Positions 8,795 to 17,236 of a stretch of DNA of 64,000 bases are shown in pieces. The position numbers and the translations under genes were made by a program. Numbering within the stretch: the stretch's first letter is position 1; each line of letters opens with the position of its first letter. The DNA comes from Gammaproteobacteria bacterium (GTDB lineage Bacteria > Pseudomonadota > Gammaproteobacteria > Ga0077536), in NCBI GenBank assembly GCA_021773835.1, contig JAJFJQ010000057.1, forward strand, positions 1-64,000, written 5' to 3'. The notes under the pieces were generated by a model. It did no database searches. It was not told where the DNA came from and saw nothing but the letters and a program-made list of their open reading frames with translations.

Positions 8795-10243
8795 TTAAGC
8801 CCGATTATATTTGTCCTCAAACCGAACAATATCGTCTTCGCCGAGGTAACTACCTGATTGTACTTCGATTAATTCGCAAGGGATGGTCCCCGGGTTCTCT
8901 AGTCTGTGGGTTGCACCGATCGGGATGTAGGTCGATTCATTCTCGGACAACAGGAATTCCTTGTCGCCGCAGGTCACCGTGGCCGTCCCGCTCACCACGA
9001 TCCAATGCTCTGCCCTATGATGGTGCATTTGCAGCGACAGCGAGGCACCCGGATTGACAATGATCCGCTTCACTTGGAAACGTGGTCCCGCATCAACCCC
9101 CTCATAACTTCCCCAGGGACGATACACCCGTCGATGGAACAAGCGCTCATCACGCCCTTGTTCATTGAGCCAATCGACAATTTTCTTGACGTCTTGTGCC
9201 CGATCTTTCGCCGCCACCATCACCGCATCCGAGGTTTCGACGATAACCAAGTCGTCGCAACCCAAGGCCGCGACCAATCGGTGTTCGGCGATGACGACAT
9301 TATTTGTACCATCTTCTATATGTGTATCACCCCGGGTAACGTTGCCACCTGCGTCGCGGTCTGACACATCCCAAATACTCGACCATGAACCGACATCCGA
9401 CCAGCCGGCGTCAAGCGACACAACTGCACCGCGATGAGTGCTATCTGTCACAACCGGCTCCATTACCGCATAGTCGATAGAATCGCTCGGGCAAGCGGAA
9501 AATGAAGCCTCATCCAGGCGTACAAACTCGCCATCACGCACCGAAGACGCCACGGCTCCCCGGCAAGCCTCCAAGATCTTGGCGTTGAATTGACCAATAG
9601 CGTCTAACCAAACACTCGCGCGCATGAGAAATATGCCCGAATTCCACCGGTACCCACCGTCGTCCAAATACCTCGTTGCAGTCGCGAGATCGGGTTTTTC
9701 TTCAAATTTAGCGATTACGTGACGTGGCGGTTGCTCGGTCGCAATCGCATCGCCAAGCTGGATATACCCGTAACCTGTTTCGGGTTTGTCTGGTACGACG
9801 CCAAAGGTGACGAGCGCGCCGTCGCTGGCGAGTGCCGCCCCCGCGACGACCGCGGCGCGAAATTGGTCGCTGCGCTTGATCAAATGATCCGCAGGCATCA
9901 TTAGCATGAGCGGATCGTCACCGTCCTCGACGCTGAGCAACGCGGCGCAGGTTAGCGCAGGCGCCGTGTTCCGCCCGACCGGTTCCAGCACAATACCGTG
10001 CAGTCCGTGGTCAATCTGACGCGCTTGCTCGCCGACCATGAAGCGATGCTCTTCGTTACAAACGACAAGCGACGGGCGAATTTCCATATCCTCATCGATG
10101 GCATCGCCAAGGCGTAACAAGGTGTCTTGGAGTAAGGTGTAGTCACCGCGAACGGACAAAAATTGTTTGGGGTAGTGGCCACGTGATAACGGCCACAGCC
10201 GCGTACCGCCACCGCCCGCAAGGATAATTGGAATAAGTTTCAT
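8795..10243 (-). CDS. manC: Mannose-1-phosphate guanylyltransferase / mannose-6-phosphate isomerase
   Basis: 482 residues, the normal length for bifunctional AlgA/ManC/XanB enzymes. It makes GDP-mannose from mannose-1-phosphate and GTP, and the C-terminal cupin isomerises fructose-6-phosphate to mannose-6-phosphate. Visible are the pyrophosphorylase signature GGGGTRLWPLSR (residues ~10-21), KFEEKPD, the NSGIF segment, and a type II PMI cupin (~370-470: RPWGSYEGVD, QMHHHRAEHWIVVSGTA with metal-binding histidines, ENPGTIPCELIEVQSG). It lies on the same strand upstream of the export locus and probably supplies a precursor for the polymer. Confidence 0.95.
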   Translation of the reverse strand: MKLIPIILAGGGGTRLWPLSRGHYPKQFLSVRGDYTLLQDTLLRLGDAIDEDMEIRPSLVVCNEEHRFMVGEQARQIDHGLHGIVLEPVGRNTAPALTCAALLSVEDGDDPLMLMMPADHLIKRSDQFRAAVVAGAALASDGALVTFGVVPDKPETGYGYIQLGDAIATEQPPRHVIAKFEEKPDLATATRYLDDGGYRWNSGIFLMRASVWLDAIGQFNAKILEACRGAVASSVRDGEFVRLDEASFSACPSDSIDYAVMEPVVTDSTHRGAVVSLDAGWSDVGSWSSIWDVSDRDAGGNVTRGDTHIEDGTNNVVIAEHRLVAALGCDDLVIVETSDAVMVAAKDRAQDVKKIVDWLNEQGRDERLFHRRVYRPWGSYEGVDAGPRFQVKRIIVNPGASLSLQMHHHRAEHWIVVSGTATVTCGDKEFLLSENESTYIPIGATHRLENPGTIPCELIEVQSGSYLGEDDIVRFEDKYNRA

Positions 10244-10331
10244 AGTGTCTCGTTGTGTGAATGCCTACCGACCGTCACGGCCTAACCTGCCGATGCCGCT
10301 CGCGAGTAGGATACTAGCCGAAAATTGCGCC

Positions 10332-11396
10332 TTAATTGTTACCGACTGCAAGATCGAAGGCCGACGTAGTATAACTTTTCCAATCGCCATGCTCGTCGAC
10401 GATAAATAGCGCAGCCAACGCGCGCTCATTCGCGACTTTTAACCCATCCTCAAAACCCAAGCTCATCAGTGCCGTCGCCCACGCATCGGCGAACATTGCC
10501 GTTGAATTAATGACGGTAACCGCGGCTAAATGATGCTGCACGGGGGCGCCCGTCCTTGGGTCAATGGTGTGGCCATAGCGAACGCCGTCGTGTTCGAAAT
10601 AATTACGGTAGTTACCGGAAGAGGCCAAGCCCGCATTCCTTAAGACCATGGTGCGACCAATTTCGCGGCCGTCGAATAGCGGGTTCTCTATGCCGATGCG
10701 CCAATCCTGCCCCTTGGGATTCGTGCCCAGCGCGCGCAATTCACCACCAATGTCGACCAGGAAGTTCCGCTGGCCGGCGTTTTGTAGGAAGGCCGCTAGG
10801 CGATCTACGGCATAGCCCTTCGCGATTGCTGAAAGATCGATGTAGATGTCAGGACGCCGTTTGCGCAGCGCGCTCGGCTGCGCCCGAAGTTCAATTTGCT
10901 CGAGCCCCACTCGCGCTCGCGCACTGGCTATGGCACTCGCATCTGGGGCGACACCCTCACCACGTTCTGGTCCGAAGCCCCAGAGGTTAACCAGCGGTCC
11001 GACGGTAACATCAAAGGCGCCCCCGGAATCTTGAGCGACGACTACTGCCGCTTGCAGAACGGTATTCAGCGCGGCGGAAATCGGGATCCAATCGGTCGAT
11101 GGATTATTGTTCAACCTCGAGAGCTCCGATCCCGGATCGTAGGTCGACATGGTTGCGTTGATTACGCCGAGTAATGTGTCGACTTCGGATTTGAGGTGCG
11201 CTTCGTTCTGCTCGCCGGGATTTGCAATGGTGATGGCATATTGCGTGCCCATTGTCGTGCCATTCAAATACATCGCCGGACGGTGTTTGTCGCAACCCGA
11301 TGTGAGCGATATAGCCACAAGCAACATGGCGCCGAGACGACGAATTGTGTTGAAGGCGCCGGCTCGGCGTTGGGTGGGCTGATCGATTGTGTCCAT
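10332..11396 (-). CDS. apbE: FAD:protein FMN transferase (ApbE), lipoprotein
   Basis: 354 residues. It transfers FMN from FAD onto threonine of flavoproteins such as NqrB/NqrC or RnfG/D in a Mg2+-dependent reaction on the periplasmic face. A lipoprotein signal is visible (LLVAISLTSGC, lipid Cys at ~35). Family motifs present are GTTMGTQY (~46-53), DPGSELSRLN, VGPLVNLWGFG, AKGYAVDR, the DIGGE loop, and GHTIDPRTGAP with the metal/FAD-binding residues near the C-terminus. No flavinylation target gene is visible nearby. It is 89 bp downstream of manC on the same strand's upstream side, so an operon is uncertain. Confidence 0.95.
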   Translation of the reverse strand: MDTIDQPTQRRAGAFNTIRRLGAMLLVAISLTSGCDKHRPAMYLNGTTMGTQYAITIANPGEQNEAHLKSEVDTLLGVINATMSTYDPGSELSRLNNNPSTDWIPISAALNTVLQAAVVVAQDSGGAFDVTVGPLVNLWGFGPERGEGVAPDASAIASARARVGLEQIELRAQPSALRKRRPDIYIDLSAIAKGYAVDRLAAFLQNAGQRNFLVDIGGELRALGTNPKGQDWRIGIENPLFDGREIGRTMVLRNAGLASSGNYRNYFEHDGVRYGHTIDPRTGAPVQHHLAAVTVINSTAMFADAWATALMSLGFEDGLKVANERALAALFIVDEHGDWKSYTTSAFDLAVGNN

Positions 11397-11408
11397 GCCG
11401 CAATAGTA

Positions 11409-11770
11409 GGTGTAGGTGGATACGAATCAAAACATCGTGGACGTCGTTCGGGGCAAGTCGCGGGTTACCGCTGTATGGATCCCGGCTTTCGCCGGGATGA
11501 CGGTGTCGGTAGGTTCCGGCCTCAGGCGGGATGGCGGTGTCGGTGGATACGAATCCAAACATTGTGGAGGTCGTTCGGGGCAAGTCGTGGGTTACCGCTG
11601 TATGGATCCCGGCTTTCGCCGGGATGACGGTGTCGGTAGGTTCCGGCCTCGGGCGGGATGGCGGTGTCGGTGGATACGAATTGAAACATCGTGGAGGTCG
11701 TTCGGGGCAAGTCGTGGGTTACCGCTGTATGGATCCCGGCTTTCGCCGGGATGGCAGCGTCGATAGGTTT
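11409..11770. repeat. Three tandem copies of a 127-bp repeat
   Basis: Units begin at 11409, 11536 and 11663 (spacing exactly 127 bp). Copies 1 and 2 are full length; the third decays after about 11755-11770. Each unit holds one copy of the palindrome GGATCCCGGC-TTTC-GCCGGGATGACGG plus a conserved stretch (GGTGGATACGAA; TCGTTCGGGGCAAGTCG). Because 127 is not a multiple of three, the same peptide (WIPAFAGMT) appears in successive frames, which creates spurious ORFs on both strands. No CRISPR-like spacers are present. The remaining gap up to moxR (11771-11994) shows no gene. Confidence 0.92.
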
Positions 11771-11994
11771 CTGGGTTCGAGAGATACGCTATTGACGTGA
11801 TTGAGGCTTTATTGGGGTTACTAATGGCTGGGTTCGCTACGCGGGCCGTAATTGCACCAACGCCTAGATCTCATCCACTCAATACCCACTTTCGGCGCTA
11901 CCGCGCATCGCATAGAATCCCGAGCGCCACTGAGCGTCCAAAATAACAATACATTCCGAAACTTTTCGTAAGCCAAGAAGACTAAAAACGCGCT

Positions 11995-12963
11995 ATGACG
12001 ATCCAAACATCCATTATCGAACTCAAACAATACATTACACAGCACATCATCGGTCAGGAGCGGTTGGTCGATCGGTTGCTCATCGCCTTGCTCGCCGATG
12101 GGCATCTCCTGGTCGAAGGGCCGCCGGGATTGGCAAAAACCCGAGCCATCAAGGTGCTTGGCGACGGTATTGAATGTGAGTTTCACCGCGTACAGTTCAC
12201 ACCCGATCTGTTGCCTGCGGACCTCACCGGGACAGAGGTCTACCGGCCGCAGGACGGTTCGTTTAAGTTCCAACAGGGACCGCTGTTCCATCACCTGGTA
12301 CTAGCCGACGAAATCAATCGCGCCCCGGCGAAAGTTCAATCGGCGCTGCTCGAAGCCATGGCCGAGCGCCAGATCACCATTGGGCGTGAAACTTATCCGT
12401 TGCCTGAGTTGTTTTTGGTCATGGCGACGCAAAACCCGCTAGAGCAAGAAGGCACCTATCCGTTGCCGGAGGCGCAGCTCGATCGCTTTCTCATGCACGT
12501 GACGATCACCTACCCCCAGGAGGCGGATGAAAAATCGATCCTCCACTTGGCTCGCACTGAGGCACGCAGTACTGAGACGACTAAGGACAAACGACCGCAC
12601 ATCATCCGCCAACAAGACGTATTCGATGCTCGAAACGCCGTGTTGGATATGTATCTAAGCGACGACCTCGAACGATACTTGCTCGAGATCGTATTGGCGA
12701 CGCGCAAGCCTGAAGCCTACGGCGACGATCTCGCGGCTTGGTTGGAATACGGCGCAAGCCCACGGGCAACGATCGCGCTCGACCGTTGCTCCCGCGCGCA
12801 TGCGTGGCTTGCCGGGCGCGATTATGTAGGGCCGGATGATATCCAAGCGATAGCACCCGATGTGCTGCGCCACCGCGTTATCTTGAACTATGAAGCGGCG
12901 GCCGATGGCATCACGGCCGATCGATTGATCCACGAATTAATCTCGCGCATCGCCGTGCCGTAA
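11995..12963 (+). CDS. MoxR-family AAA+ ATPase
   Basis: 322 residues, typical for the MoxR proper subfamily. Walker A is EGPPGLAKTR (residues ~40-49), Walker B is LADEINRAPAKVQSALLEAMAE (split by the usual pattern; ~103 on), and the sensor ATQNPLEQEGTYPLPEAQLDRF follows. MoxR ATPases act as chaperones that insert cofactors or assemble complexes with VWA-domain partners. Five such partners follow in the same orientation, all overlapping or nearly so, which makes this the first gene of a complete moxR-bat operon. No strong ribosome site is visible ahead of the ATG; the start rests on the conserved N-terminal helix. Confidence 0.95.
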   Translation: MTIQTSIIELKQYITQHIIGQERLVDRLLIALLADGHLLVEGPPGLAKTRAIKVLGDGIECEFHRVQFTPDLLPADLTGTEVYRPQDGSFKFQQGPLFHHLVLADEINRAPAKVQSALLEAMAERQITIGRETYPLPELFLVMATQNPLEQEGTYPLPEAQLDRFLMHVTITYPQEADEKSILHLARTEARSTETTKDKRPHIIRQQDVFDARNAVLDMYLSDDLERYLLEIVLATRKPEAYGDDLAAWLEYGASPRATIALDRCSRAHAWLAGRDYVGPDDIQAIAPDVLRHRVILNYEAAADGITADRLIHELISRIAVP

Positions 12964-12982
12964 CGCCCTATTCCTGCGCAGT

Positions 12983-13951
12983 ATGAGTGCCATCGCCGCA
13001 AACATCGCTAAACCCGATCGCGCCGGGTCCGATCGAGATCCGCGGGGCCGCGTCGAACCAAATCTTAAGGACCTCATGTCCTTGTATCGTCCAGCGAGTT
13101 TACTGCCGTCTTGGGCGCGATCGATTCGCGCACACCAGTCCGGCGGCTACTTGTCCGCCTTGAAGGGACGCGGGATGGAATACGACGAATCGCGGCCCTA
13201 CCAGCCGGGCGACGATATTCGTACATTTGATTGGCGCGTCACCGCTCGCACCGGTCGGCCGCATACCAAGGTGTTTCGCGAGGAGCGTGAACGTCCGGTG
13301 TATGTCTGTTGCGATTTTTCCCCGTCGATGTTTTTTGCCACGCAAGGGGTGTTCAAAAGCGTGCAGGCAGCACGTGCGGCCGCGCTCATTGCCTGGAAAG
13401 CGCAACAATCGGGCGACCGTGTCGGTGGTTTGGTGTTCTCGCCGTCGGCGCACTTCGAATTACCGCCCGAGCGTGGTAAGCCTGGGGTGATCCGGCTATT
13501 AAAAAAGCTGGTGGCCGCCGGTGAGCTGACGCAATCACAGACATCGGAAACGACCCCCGGCGCCTTGGCGAAAGCCGTCTCCAGACTCAAACGCATGGCC
13601 AAACCCGGCAGTTTGATCTTTCTGTTAAGCGATTTTCGCGAATTTGACGATGCCTGCGAATCCGATCTTGCGCGCTTAGCACGGCACAACGACCTCACAC
13701 TTTTATTTATCAACGACCCATTCGAAGCTGCGCTGCCGTCTGCCAGCGCCCGCGGACGGGTGACCGATGGCAATTCGGATCTGGAGATTGCATTCGGCGA
13801 CCGCGAGCTAAACCAACGGTACGCGGATAACTTTAATTCGCGCTATGAACGGATCACGAAACTCAGCAGCGGCTATCGCATGCTGATGAGTCGACTCACC
13901 ACAACCGACGATCCGCTGCTGGTATTGCAACGTCTGCTTGGGCTGTATTAA
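12983..13951 (+). CDS. DUF58 / VWA-like protein of the MoxR-Bat operon
   Basis: 322 residues. The DUF58 signature GRGMEYDESRPYQPGDDIR is followed by TFDWRVTARTG (residues ~60-90), then a VWA-like fold with a MIDAS-type DxSxS (CDFSPSMFF, ~108-116) and a second metal-loop region (FLLSDFREFDD). Proteins of this type are always encoded beside MoxR and are thought to be scaffolds on which the ATPase works. It begins 19 bp after moxR and its TAA overlaps the next ATG by one base, so translation is coupled. Cytoplasmic; no membrane helices seen. Confidence 0.92.
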   Translation: MSAIAANIAKPDRAGSDRDPRGRVEPNLKDLMSLYRPASLLPSWARSIRAHQSGGYLSALKGRGMEYDESRPYQPGDDIRTFDWRVTARTGRPHTKVFREERERPVYVCCDFSPSMFFATQGVFKSVQAARAAALIAWKAQQSGDRVGGLVFSPSAHFELPPERGKPGVIRLLKKLVAAGELTQSQTSETTPGALAKAVSRLKRMAKPGSLIFLLSDFREFDDACESDLARLARHNDLTLLFINDPFEAALPSASARGRVTDGNSDLEIAFGDRELNQRYADNFNSRYERITKLSSGYRMLMSRLTTTDDPLLVLQRLLGLY

Positions 13952-14436
13952 TGGATCCGACCGAGTTGCCCCTGCGCGACATCCACCTACCGGCGCCCAT
14001 TAGCTGGTGGCCATTGGCACCGGGATGGTGGCTTGTCCTCATCACCGCCGTTGTGGCTGCAATCGCCGCAGTGTTGTATTGGAAATGGCGGCAGCGCCGT
14101 CGCGTGCGGCGCAGTGCCTTGAGCGAACTCAAAGACATCGAGCTGCGTTTTAGTGAACATCGCGATACCCACCGCCTGGCGCAGGAGCTTTCACGGCTCG
14201 CGCGCCGCGCAGCGCTAGCCACAGACCCATCACGGGCCGGCGCTGCGGAAACAGGCGCCGCCTGGCGCGAGCGTCTCGACGCATTGAGCACAACCGGCAG
14301 CACCGATGAGGTGATAAAAACCGCGCTCGAACGCGCACCCTACCGGCCGGCGGAGTCGATCGACGGTGACGCCTTGCTACAAGCATTTCGCCCGTGGTTG
14401 GCCGGCCTAAGGATCCCCGGGACAGCGAAGCAATGA
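13951..14436 (+). CDS. DUF4381 small membrane protein of the MoxR-Bat operon
   Basis: 161 residues. The N-terminus LPLRDIHLPAPISWWPLAPGWW is the hallmark of this family (residues ~5-27), followed by one transmembrane helix (~28-46) and a basic cytoplasmic region (KWRQRRRVRRS), then a helical domain. The function is unknown; it is found only between DUF58 and BatA genes. It overlaps DUF58 at TAATG and batA at ATGA, so it is translationally coupled on both sides. Confidence 0.88.
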   Translation: MDPTELPLRDIHLPAPISWWPLAPGWWLVLITAVVAAIAAVLYWKWRQRRRVRRSALSELKDIELRFSEHRDTHRLAQELSRLARRAALATDPSRAGAAETGAAWRERLDALSTTGSTDEVIKTALERAPYRPAESIDGDALLQAFRPWLAGLRIPGTAKQ

Positions 14437-15416
14437 TCCAGTTTCTATGGCCCTGGGTACTCGCCGCGATCCCGCTTCCATTCATTTATAGACGATTATT
14501 GCGTAACGCCACGGCGCTCGCGCAATCCGCCCTACGGGTACCTGCGGTTGATGATTTTTCAATTGTGACCCAAGGCGCGGGGACTGGTGCCGGGTCGCGC
14601 CGGGCTTACTGGATGGCCCTAGCCGCCTGGCTGCTATTTCTATTAGCAGCAGCGCGGCCGCAATGGCTGGGCGAGCCAATTGAGGTTCCGATCAGCGGGC
14701 GCGATTTGATGCTTGCGGTCGATTTATCCAAAAGTATGCAGGAGGTCGACTTTGTCCTCGACGGGCAACGTGTGGATCGTCTCACCGCGACCAAGAAAGT
14801 GGTGGCGGATTTTATCGACCGACGGATTGGCGACCGGCTCGGTCTGGTGTTGTTCGGCACCCAAGCTTATTTGCATGTGCCGCTCACCTTCGATCGTTCG
14901 ACCGTCGCCCAACTACTCGAGGAAACCGTGATTGGTTTGGCCGGATCGAGTACCGCCATTGGCGATGCGATCGGACTTGCGGTGAAGCGATTGCGCAACA
15001 ACGACGCCGACGACAAGATACTGATCCTCGTGACCGATGGGGCCAATACCGCCGGCGTGATTGAGCCGCAACGCGCCGCCGAACTTGCCGCCGCCGCCGG
15101 CCTCACGATCCATACCGTTGGCATTGGTGCCGATGAGATCATGGTCAGACGATTGTTTGGTAGCTTTCGCTACAATCCCTCGCGCGATCTCGACGAGAAG
15201 ACCTTGCGCGCAGTCGCGGAGAGTACCAACGGGCGTTATTTTCGTGCGCGCGACGTCGCCGAGCTGGAATCAATTTACGCCGAGATCGACAAGCTGGAGC
15301 CGGTCGAGCACGGCGGTGAACATTTCCGTCCGACGACAGCGCTGTTTCCTTGGCCCCTGGCACTTGCCCTATTGTTGGGCGGCGTAACAGTAGTGCTGGT
15401 GAGCGGCAGAAAATGA
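14433..15416 (+). CDS. batA: BatA, membrane-anchored VWA-domain protein
   Basis: 327 residues from the ATG at 14433, which overlaps the DUF4381 stop (ATGA); a longer in-frame start at 14394 would lie inside the neighbour and is unlikely. A short N-terminal helix (FLWPWVLAAIPLPF), a second helix (~60-78, YWMALAAWLLFLLAAARP), a periplasmic/cytoplasmic VWA domain with intact MIDAS DLSKS (~94-98) and TDGANT, and a C-terminal helix (LFPWPLALALLLGG). Bat proteins confer aerotolerance or stress fitness in some bacteria. Here the complete set of five partners is present. Confidence 0.92.
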   Translation: MIQFLWPWVLAAIPLPFIYRRLLRNATALAQSALRVPAVDDFSIVTQGAGTGAGSRRAYWMALAAWLLFLLAAARPQWLGEPIEVPISGRDLMLAVDLSKSMQEVDFVLDGQRVDRLTATKKVVADFIDRRIGDRLGLVLFGTQAYLHVPLTFDRSTVAQLLEETVIGLAGSSTAIGDAIGLAVKRLRNNDADDKILILVTDGANTAGVIEPQRAAELAAAAGLTIHTVGIGADEIMVRRLFGSFRYNPSRDLDEKTLRAVAESTNGRYFRARDVAELESIYAEIDKLEPVEHGGEHFRPTTALFPWPLALALLLGGVTVVLVSGRK

Positions 15417-17236
15417 TGTCGTTTAACCCCGCAGAATTTCATTTTTTACGTCCAGCATGGTTTCTGTTGCTGATTCCCTTCGCGGTCCTCTGTTGGCGTT
15501 TAATCCGGCGCGACACCGCGGCCGGCGTGTGGCACTCAATCTGCGATGAAGCGTTGTTGCCGTATCTACTAGTGCAAAGAAAGATCGGCCGAAGCCCCCT
15601 TAATCTCGGTGCTTTTATCCTAAGCGGACTTGCCGCTATCACGGCACTTGCCGGGCCTACCTGGGAGCGCTTACCGACACCGGTGTTTCGCGACGAATCC
15701 GCGCTGGTGGTTTTGCTCGATTTGTCACGCTCAATGGACGCGACGGACATCAGTCCAAGTCGGCTCGAGCGCGCAAAATTTAAGGTCACCGACATCTTGC
15801 GCCAGCGCCGCGACGGGCAAACCGCACTCGTGGTATACGCCGCGGAGCCCTATGTCGTAACACCATTGACGAACGATGTCGCCACACTCGAATCGCAGCT
15901 CCCAGCGCTTCGCACGGGCATCATGCCAAGCCAAGGCAGCGACGGTGCGAGTGCGATCGCAAAAGGGATCGAGTTGCTCCGTCAAGCCGGAATGGCGAGT
16001 GGTGAATTGCTGTTGGTCACCGATGGCATGGGGCCACTGGAATTGGATCGCGCGAAAACCCAAATTGCGGCAGATAGCATACGTCTGTCGATCCTCGGCG
16101 TCGGTACTGCCGATGGCGCCCCGATCCCGGATGATAACGGGGGTTTTATCAAAGACCGAAGCGGCAATATCGTGTTGGAGCCGCTGCGACCGCAGCAGTT
16201 AAGAGAACTCGCCACGGCCGGCAACGGCCTCTACCAATCCGTGCGTACCGACGAAAAAGACGTGCTGGCCCTGCTCGCGCAGATGGACAACGAATTAAAC
16301 CAAGGCAACGCGTCGACCACGGATGTGCTCGCCGATCGCTGGCTTGAGGTTGGCCCGTGGCTACTCTTAGGGTTGATCCCGCTGTTGCCAATCGCGTTCC
16401 GACGCGGGCTATTAACCCTCGTCGTCACCACTGGATTCGCGGCCATTACCTATCCCGAGCACGCGCGTGCCGGCTGGTGGGCAACGCCTGATCAGGAAGC
16501 ACAGCGCCAGTTCGAGCAGGGCGATTTTGCCGGAGCCGCGGAGAAATTCAAAAACAATGCGTGGCGTGCGTCCGCGCACTACCGTGCTAACAATTTCGAG
16601 GACGCGGTTGCTGAGATTGGTGAAAACACAGACCCTGAAGCGCAATACAATAAAGGTAACGCGCTCGCCCGCCTTGGGCGCCTCGAAGAAGCAATCGCCG
16701 CGTACGACAATACCTTGTCAGCGATAAGCGACCACGAGGACGCGCTACACAATAAGGCGTTACTAGAAGAGCTACTGCAACAACAAGAGCAAAACCAACA
16801 AACCGGCGATCCAGATCAAGCAGAATCATCGGGCGACTCGGACAACGAAAACGAGGGCGGCGAAGATCAAGCCGAAGGCGAATCCAACGACGAACAAAAT
16901 GGCGAGCAAGAGTCCGAAGACGCCGAGCAGGCGAATAACCAGTCCGAAAACGAAGGCAATGCAGCGAACTCGTCAGAGCAGGAGATGGAGGAACAGCCGC
17001 CAGAATCCGAGCCCGAACAGGCGAGTAACGTAGAAGAAAGTGACGAAAACGAACCCGAAGCAGAGTCCGAAGCGCAGATGCAAGCAGAGTCCAACACCGA
17101 TCAAGAGAGTGAACAAGCAACCGAGCAATGGCTACGACAAATCCCCGACGACCCCGGCGGACTGTTGCGTCGCAAATTCGAATATGAGTATCAACGGAAA
17201 CACGGGCGAGGCGCACGACGAGCACAATCATGGTAG
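15413..17236 (+). CDS. BatB-BatC fusion: VWA domain plus TPR repeats
   Basis: 607 residues from ATG 15413, which overlaps the batA stop; a second ATG follows at 15416. N-terminal membrane helices flank a VWA domain with MIDAS DLSRS (~residues 101-105) and TDGMG. Another membrane pair lies near 310-350, then two or three TPR-like repeats (FEQGDFAGAAEKFKN, YNKGNALARLGRLEEAIAAYD; ~365-440), and a long acidic Glu/Gln/Asn/Ser tail (~445-580) ending in a conserved-looking WLRQIPDDPGGLLRRKFEYE motif. That last motif is typical of BatC/TPR partners, so the gene joins the BatB and BatC functions. The tail probably gives flexible spacing. Confidence 0.9.
   Translation: MMSFNPAEFHFLRPAWFLLLIPFAVLCWRLIRRDTAAGVWHSICDEALLPYLLVQRKIGRSPLNLGAFILSGLAAITALAGPTWERLPTPVFRDESALVVLLDLSRSMDATDISPSRLERAKFKVTDILRQRRDGQTALVVYAAEPYVVTPLTNDVATLESQLPALRTGIMPSQGSDGASAIAKGIELLRQAGMASGELLLVTDGMGPLELDRAKTQIAADSIRLSILGVGTADGAPIPDDNGGFIKDRSGNIVLEPLRPQQLRELATAGNGLYQSVRTDEKDVLALLAQMDNELNQGNASTTDVLADRWLEVGPWLLLGLIPLLPIAFRRGLLTLVVTTGFAAITYPEHARAGWWATPDQEAQRQFEQGDFAGAAEKFKNNAWRASAHYRANNFEDAVAEIGENTDPEAQYNKGNALARLGRLEEAIAAYDNTLSAISDHEDALHNKALLEELLQQQEQNQQTGDPDQAESSGDSDNENEGGEDQAEGESNDEQNGEQESEDAEQANNQSENEGNAANSSEQEMEEQPPESEPEQASNVEESDENEPEAESEAQMQAESNTDQESEQATEQWLRQIPDDPGGLLRRKFEYEYQRKHGRGARRAQSW

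Noticed and set aside
11409-11770. Array resembling CRISPR repeats
   Set aside because: The units are contiguous 127-bp copies without unique spacers and there are no cas genes.
11104-11800. Several ORFs on both strands (for example 11416-11766 plus, 11522-11710 minus)
   Set aside because: They are translations of the tandem repeat in rotating frames; no family resemblance.
16587-17231. 214-codon minus-strand ORF opposite the batB/C acidic tail
   Set aside because: It mirrors low-complexity Glu/Gln codons of a real gene and gives an Arg/Leu-rich sequence with no known pattern.
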